Of a DNA stretch of 64,000 nucleotides, positions 61,951 through 64,000 are shown piece after piece. The translations under genes were made by a program, and so were the position numbers. Every line of letters begins with the position of its first letter. Positions within the stretch are counted from its first letter, which is position 1. The DNA comes from Lysobacterales bacterium (GTDB lineage: Bacteria; Pseudomonadota; Gammaproteobacteria; Xanthomonadales; SZUA-36), in contig JABDLD010000054.1 of NCBI GenBank assembly GCA_013001885.1, positions 34,068 through 98,067 of the forward strand. The letters run 5' to 3'. The notes beneath the pieces are model-generated. The model ran no database searches and was not told the origin of the DNA. It was given only the letters and a program-made list of their open reading frames with translations.

Positions 61951-62787
61951 TCAGAGCTCGAAAGAACCCAAATTCGGCCGTTGCAGCCAGTTTTTGGCGC
62001 CCCAGGCCGTACCCGATTCTGCCACGTGCAGCGTGAATGCGTGCCGGGATCTGTCCGAACGGTTCTGCGAACTGAAATGCGGCATATGGTCGTGAAACAG
62101 AACGGCGCTGCCGGCCGGAACTTCGACAGCGATCGCTTCTCCTGACGTCCATGGCGTATCGTCGAGCGTTTGGAGCTTTCCGGTCCGTGATGACCAGTCC
62201 ACCTCGTAGATTTCACGCAGGGGTGAATGGTGTTGACCCGGCTGCATCCAAAGGCAGCCGTTTTCCCGGGTCGCTTCCTCAATCGCAATCCAGATGCCGG
62301 TTACGCCCGGCCTGGTGGAGTGCAGATAGCTGGCATCCTGGTGCCAGCGCACCTCACCTCCGATGTTTGGCTGCTTGAAAATGTACATGGTTTGCCACAA
62401 CAGCGGCGCGTGATAGCCGATGTCGCGCAAAACCTGGCCGATCACCGGTAGCCGGCAAAAGTCCGAGAATGCGGGAACCAGGTCGTGCATCGCGTGGCCG
62501 ATCTTGTTGATCGCCAGTTCCTTTGGCCGGTTCAGGTCACCGTTACCGTCAAGCGCGCCCTCTTCCAGGAAACAATGCACCGCTTCGGCGGACTCAAGGA
62601 AATACTCATCCCGTCCGGCATCGCGATCCCGGGTCGTGAACACGGTACGGTGACGGGAGACATCGAAATCGGCGACAATTCTCTGTGCGGCGTTTTTTAC
62701 AGAACCAATCGCCTGCCCGGAAAAAACGTTCTCGAGCACGAGGTAGCCCCGGCTTTGGAATTGTTCGCGCTGTTCGTTGCTCAGCAT
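61951..62787 (-). CDS. Phytanoyl-CoA dioxygenase family protein
   Basis: About 278 aa. The 2-oxoglutarate/Fe(II) dioxygenase ligands are in place: HQDASYLHSTRPG (His and Asp of HxD) and LFHDHMPHFSSQNRSD (distal His, with Arg for 2-oxoglutarate in RSRHAFTLHV). PhyH proteins hydroxylate acyl-CoAs or other small molecules. ATG 62787 is used; GTG 62796, with GGGGA five bases upstream, is an equally plausible start. Divergent from MarR over a palindrome. Confidence 0.88.
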   Translation of the reverse strand: MLSNEQREQFQSRGYLVLENVFSGQAIGSVKNAAQRIVADFDVSRHRTVFTTRDRDAGRDEYFLESAEAVHCFLEEGALDGNGDLNRPKELAINKIGHAMHDLVPAFSDFCRLPVIGQVLRDIGYHAPLLWQTMYIFKQPNIGGEVRWHQDASYLHSTRPGVTGIWIAIEEATRENGCLWMQPGQHHSPLREIYEVDWSSRTGKLQTLDDTPWTSGEAIAVEVPAGSAVLFHDHMPHFSSQNRSDRSRHAFTLHVAESGTAWGAKNWLQRPNLGSFEL

Positions 62788-62897
62788 ATGCCGCACAGTA
62801 TCCCCGCGCCCCTGGTGGTCAGCAAGGGCGCAATTTTTCTAGCGACCCCTCATATCTCAATCTATCACATACCTATCATTGTTATAACATTGTCTAT

Positions 62898-62915
62898 TAC
62901 GTGATGCATCACGTA
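62898..62915. promoter_or_regulatory. Perfect 18-bp palindrome, candidate MarR operator
   Basis: TACGTGATGCATCACGTA is an uninterrupted perfect palindrome, 17 bases before the MarR start and in the gap to the divergent dioxygenase gene. A 10-bp palindrome TGTTATAACA lies about 20 bases to its left. It overlaps the region where the MarR promoter should be. Confidence 0.65.
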
Positions 62916-62932
62916 TATGTTATGCTTCGCGC

Positions 62933-63370
62933 ATGAATTCACAATTATCGAAAGAACAAAACCTCGCACTGGCTTTTGCCGCCAGCTGGAACCTGCTGGA
63001 AAAACGCCTGGACCGCGTTCTGGGCTCGATTCGCGGCATCAGTTTCGCCGAGTACCGACTGATGCGCGCCCTGTCAGCTGCACCCAACGCCTGGGCGAGC
63101 CGGGTGGACCTTGCCCAGACCGTCGGTTTGACGCCCTCGGGCGTTACCCGCGCCCTGCGTCCGATGGAAAAACTGGGCTATGTCACCACTGCAAAAAGCA
63201 AACGTGACGCCCGTTTGGCGCTGGCTTCCCTGACGCCGGCTGGTCAGGACCTGGTCGCTGACGCCTCGGCCGTGGTTGACGACATCATGAAAACGATCCT
63301 GGAGCAATCGCCCGGCACTTACGCCCGGCTGGATGAATTGCTCGGGTTGCTGGAGAAGTTCGGCCGCTAG
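62933..63370 (+). CDS. MarR-family transcriptional regulator
   Basis: 145 aa. The winged-helix core is typical: LTPSGVTRALRPMEKLGYVT then DARLALASLTPAG (wing). MarR dimers repress genes and release DNA on binding phenolic or similar ligands. The palindrome at 62898-62915 is the likely operator, so autoregulation and control of the PhyH-like gene are expected. The ATG at 62933 gives a complete protein, although the ribosome site is weak. Confidence 0.9.
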   Translation: MNSQLSKEQNLALAFAASWNLLEKRLDRVLGSIRGISFAEYRLMRALSAAPNAWASRVDLAQTVGLTPSGVTRALRPMEKLGYVTTAKSKRDARLALASLTPAGQDLVADASAVVDDIMKTILEQSPGTYARLDELLGLLEKFGR

Positions 63371-63382
63371 CCGATACCTGCG

Positions 63383-64000
63383 CTAGCTGGTCTGGCCGGC
63401 AAATTCCGGGATGGACTCCAACTCCAGCGTGCGCGTCGGGAACGCGATCGCGGCGCCATGCTCCTGAACGATGCGGCTGATCTGCAGCAGAACATCCTGC
63501 TTGACCTCGTGGTAACGCTGCCAGTTCACGGTGTGGGTCATGCAATAGATAAAGAAATCCACGGAAGATTCGCCAAACGCATCGAAGTGGACCATCAGTG
63601 TCTGTTTTTCATCGATCTCGGGATGCTGGACCAGCATTTCACGAACCTCGTTGGTCACCGGTTCGACCTGGGAAATGTCTTTGTAGCGCATACCGATCGT
63701 TTCGTAGATTCGGCGGTTCGTCATGCGGGACGGGTTTTCGACCGAGGCGGTGGTGAACGCGGCGTTGGGCACGTACACCGGGCGTTTGTCGAACTTGCGA
63801 ATAGTGGTCTGCCGCCAGCCGATTTCTTCGACAACCCCCTCAATGTCCTTGTCCTTCAGAATGATCCAGTCGCCGATACTGAACGGCCGGTCGATGAATA
63901 CCGTTACACCCCCAAAGAAATTGGCGAGAATGTCTTTTGCCGCCAGGCCGATAGCCAGGCCGCCAATGCCACCCACCGCCATCAGGCCGGCAATATCGAA
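63383..64000 (-). CDS. MscS-family mechanosensitive channel (partial)
   Basis: At least 205 codons; the N-terminus lies beyond the window. The pore helix VGGIGGLAIGLAAKDILANF, FIDRPFSIGDWI and VEEIGWRQTTIRKFDKR (beta domain) are the MscS signature, followed by the C-terminal cytoplasmic domain. It opens under membrane tension and releases solutes. Members of this family with long N-terminal domains are common in gammaproteobacteria; the length of this one cannot be judged. Confidence 0.9.
   Translation of the reverse strand, partial: FDIAGLMAVGGIGGLAIGLAAKDILANFFGGVTVFIDRPFSIGDWIILKDKDIEGVVEEIGWRQTTIRKFDKRPVYVPNAAFTTASVENPSRMTNRRIYETIGMRYKDISQVEPVTNEVREMLVQHPEIDEKQTLMVHFDAFGESSVDFFIYCMTHTVNWQRYHEVKQDVLLQISRIVQEHGAAIAFPTRTLELESIPEFAGQTS

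Noticed and set aside
1..64000. CRISPR arrays, tRNA or rRNA genes, integrases and transposases
   Set aside because: None recognised on either strand by reading for their repeats, conserved arms or motifs; a covariance-model scan could still find a small RNA.

Overview
The window reads as a chromosomal segment of a moderately GC-rich bacterium, most likely a gammaproteobacterium. The grounds are the lipoprotein and Sec signal peptides, outer-membrane-type proteins, a 67K-type SppA, DUF502 and DUF454 proteins, CadC-like and TolB/TPR regulators and a PadR/HAAS pair. The taxon is an inference; there is no rRNA or other marker gene. I saw no tRNA, rRNA, CRISPR array, prophage or insertion sequence. 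Both ends cut a gene: a glutathione S-transferase-like gene on the left and a MscS-type channel on the right.

Positions 1-13,000 look like an accessory region. It holds a GST-like gene, a lipoprotein, an RluA-family pseudouridine synthase, two intact TolB/TPR proteins and the decayed remains of a third, secreted proteins of unknown function, a CPBP membrane protease, a lone radical SAM enzyme and an outer-membrane-type protein. Two copies of a 114-bp dispersed repeat (about 95 % identical) lie in gene gaps at 2274 and 5955.

Positions 13,255-27,430 hold the most striking block: eleven co-directional genes, mostly with overlapping stop and start codons. They encode a two-subunit KorAB-type 2-oxoacid:ferredoxin oxidoreductase, a cysteine-free protein of unknown function, RnfB, a very large (1,688 aa) single-chain NifJ-like 2-oxoacid oxidoreductase with an extra C-terminal ferredoxin-like domain, then RnfC, D, G, E and A, and finally a 45-aa cysteine-rich membrane peptide. 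The layout suggests that two keto-acid oxidoreductases share a ferredoxin pool with one ion-translocating ferredoxin:NAD+ oxidoreductase. A DUF454 membrane protein and a rubrerythrin-like diiron protein follow.

Positions 28,600-51,200 are mixed housekeeping and envelope genes: a secreted SdrD-B-domain protein, a methyltransferase, a HAD phosphatase, a PadR regulator with its HAAS membrane partner and two tandem 21-bp palindromes in front of it, acylphosphatase, a probably frameshifted lipoprotein, DUF2157 and HIT proteins, a carboxylesterase, a three-gene ABC exporter, an SDR, a second CPBP protease, SppA, DUF502 and an enoyl-CoA hydratase.

Positions 51,200-64,000 hold a large modular secreted metalloprotease with a clear terminator, a DUF3604 protein, small exported proteins, a methyltransferase, a propeller-like secreted protein, an acyl-CoA dehydrogenase, a phytanoyl-CoA dioxygenase-like protein and a divergent MarR regulator with a perfect 18-bp palindrome in front of it.
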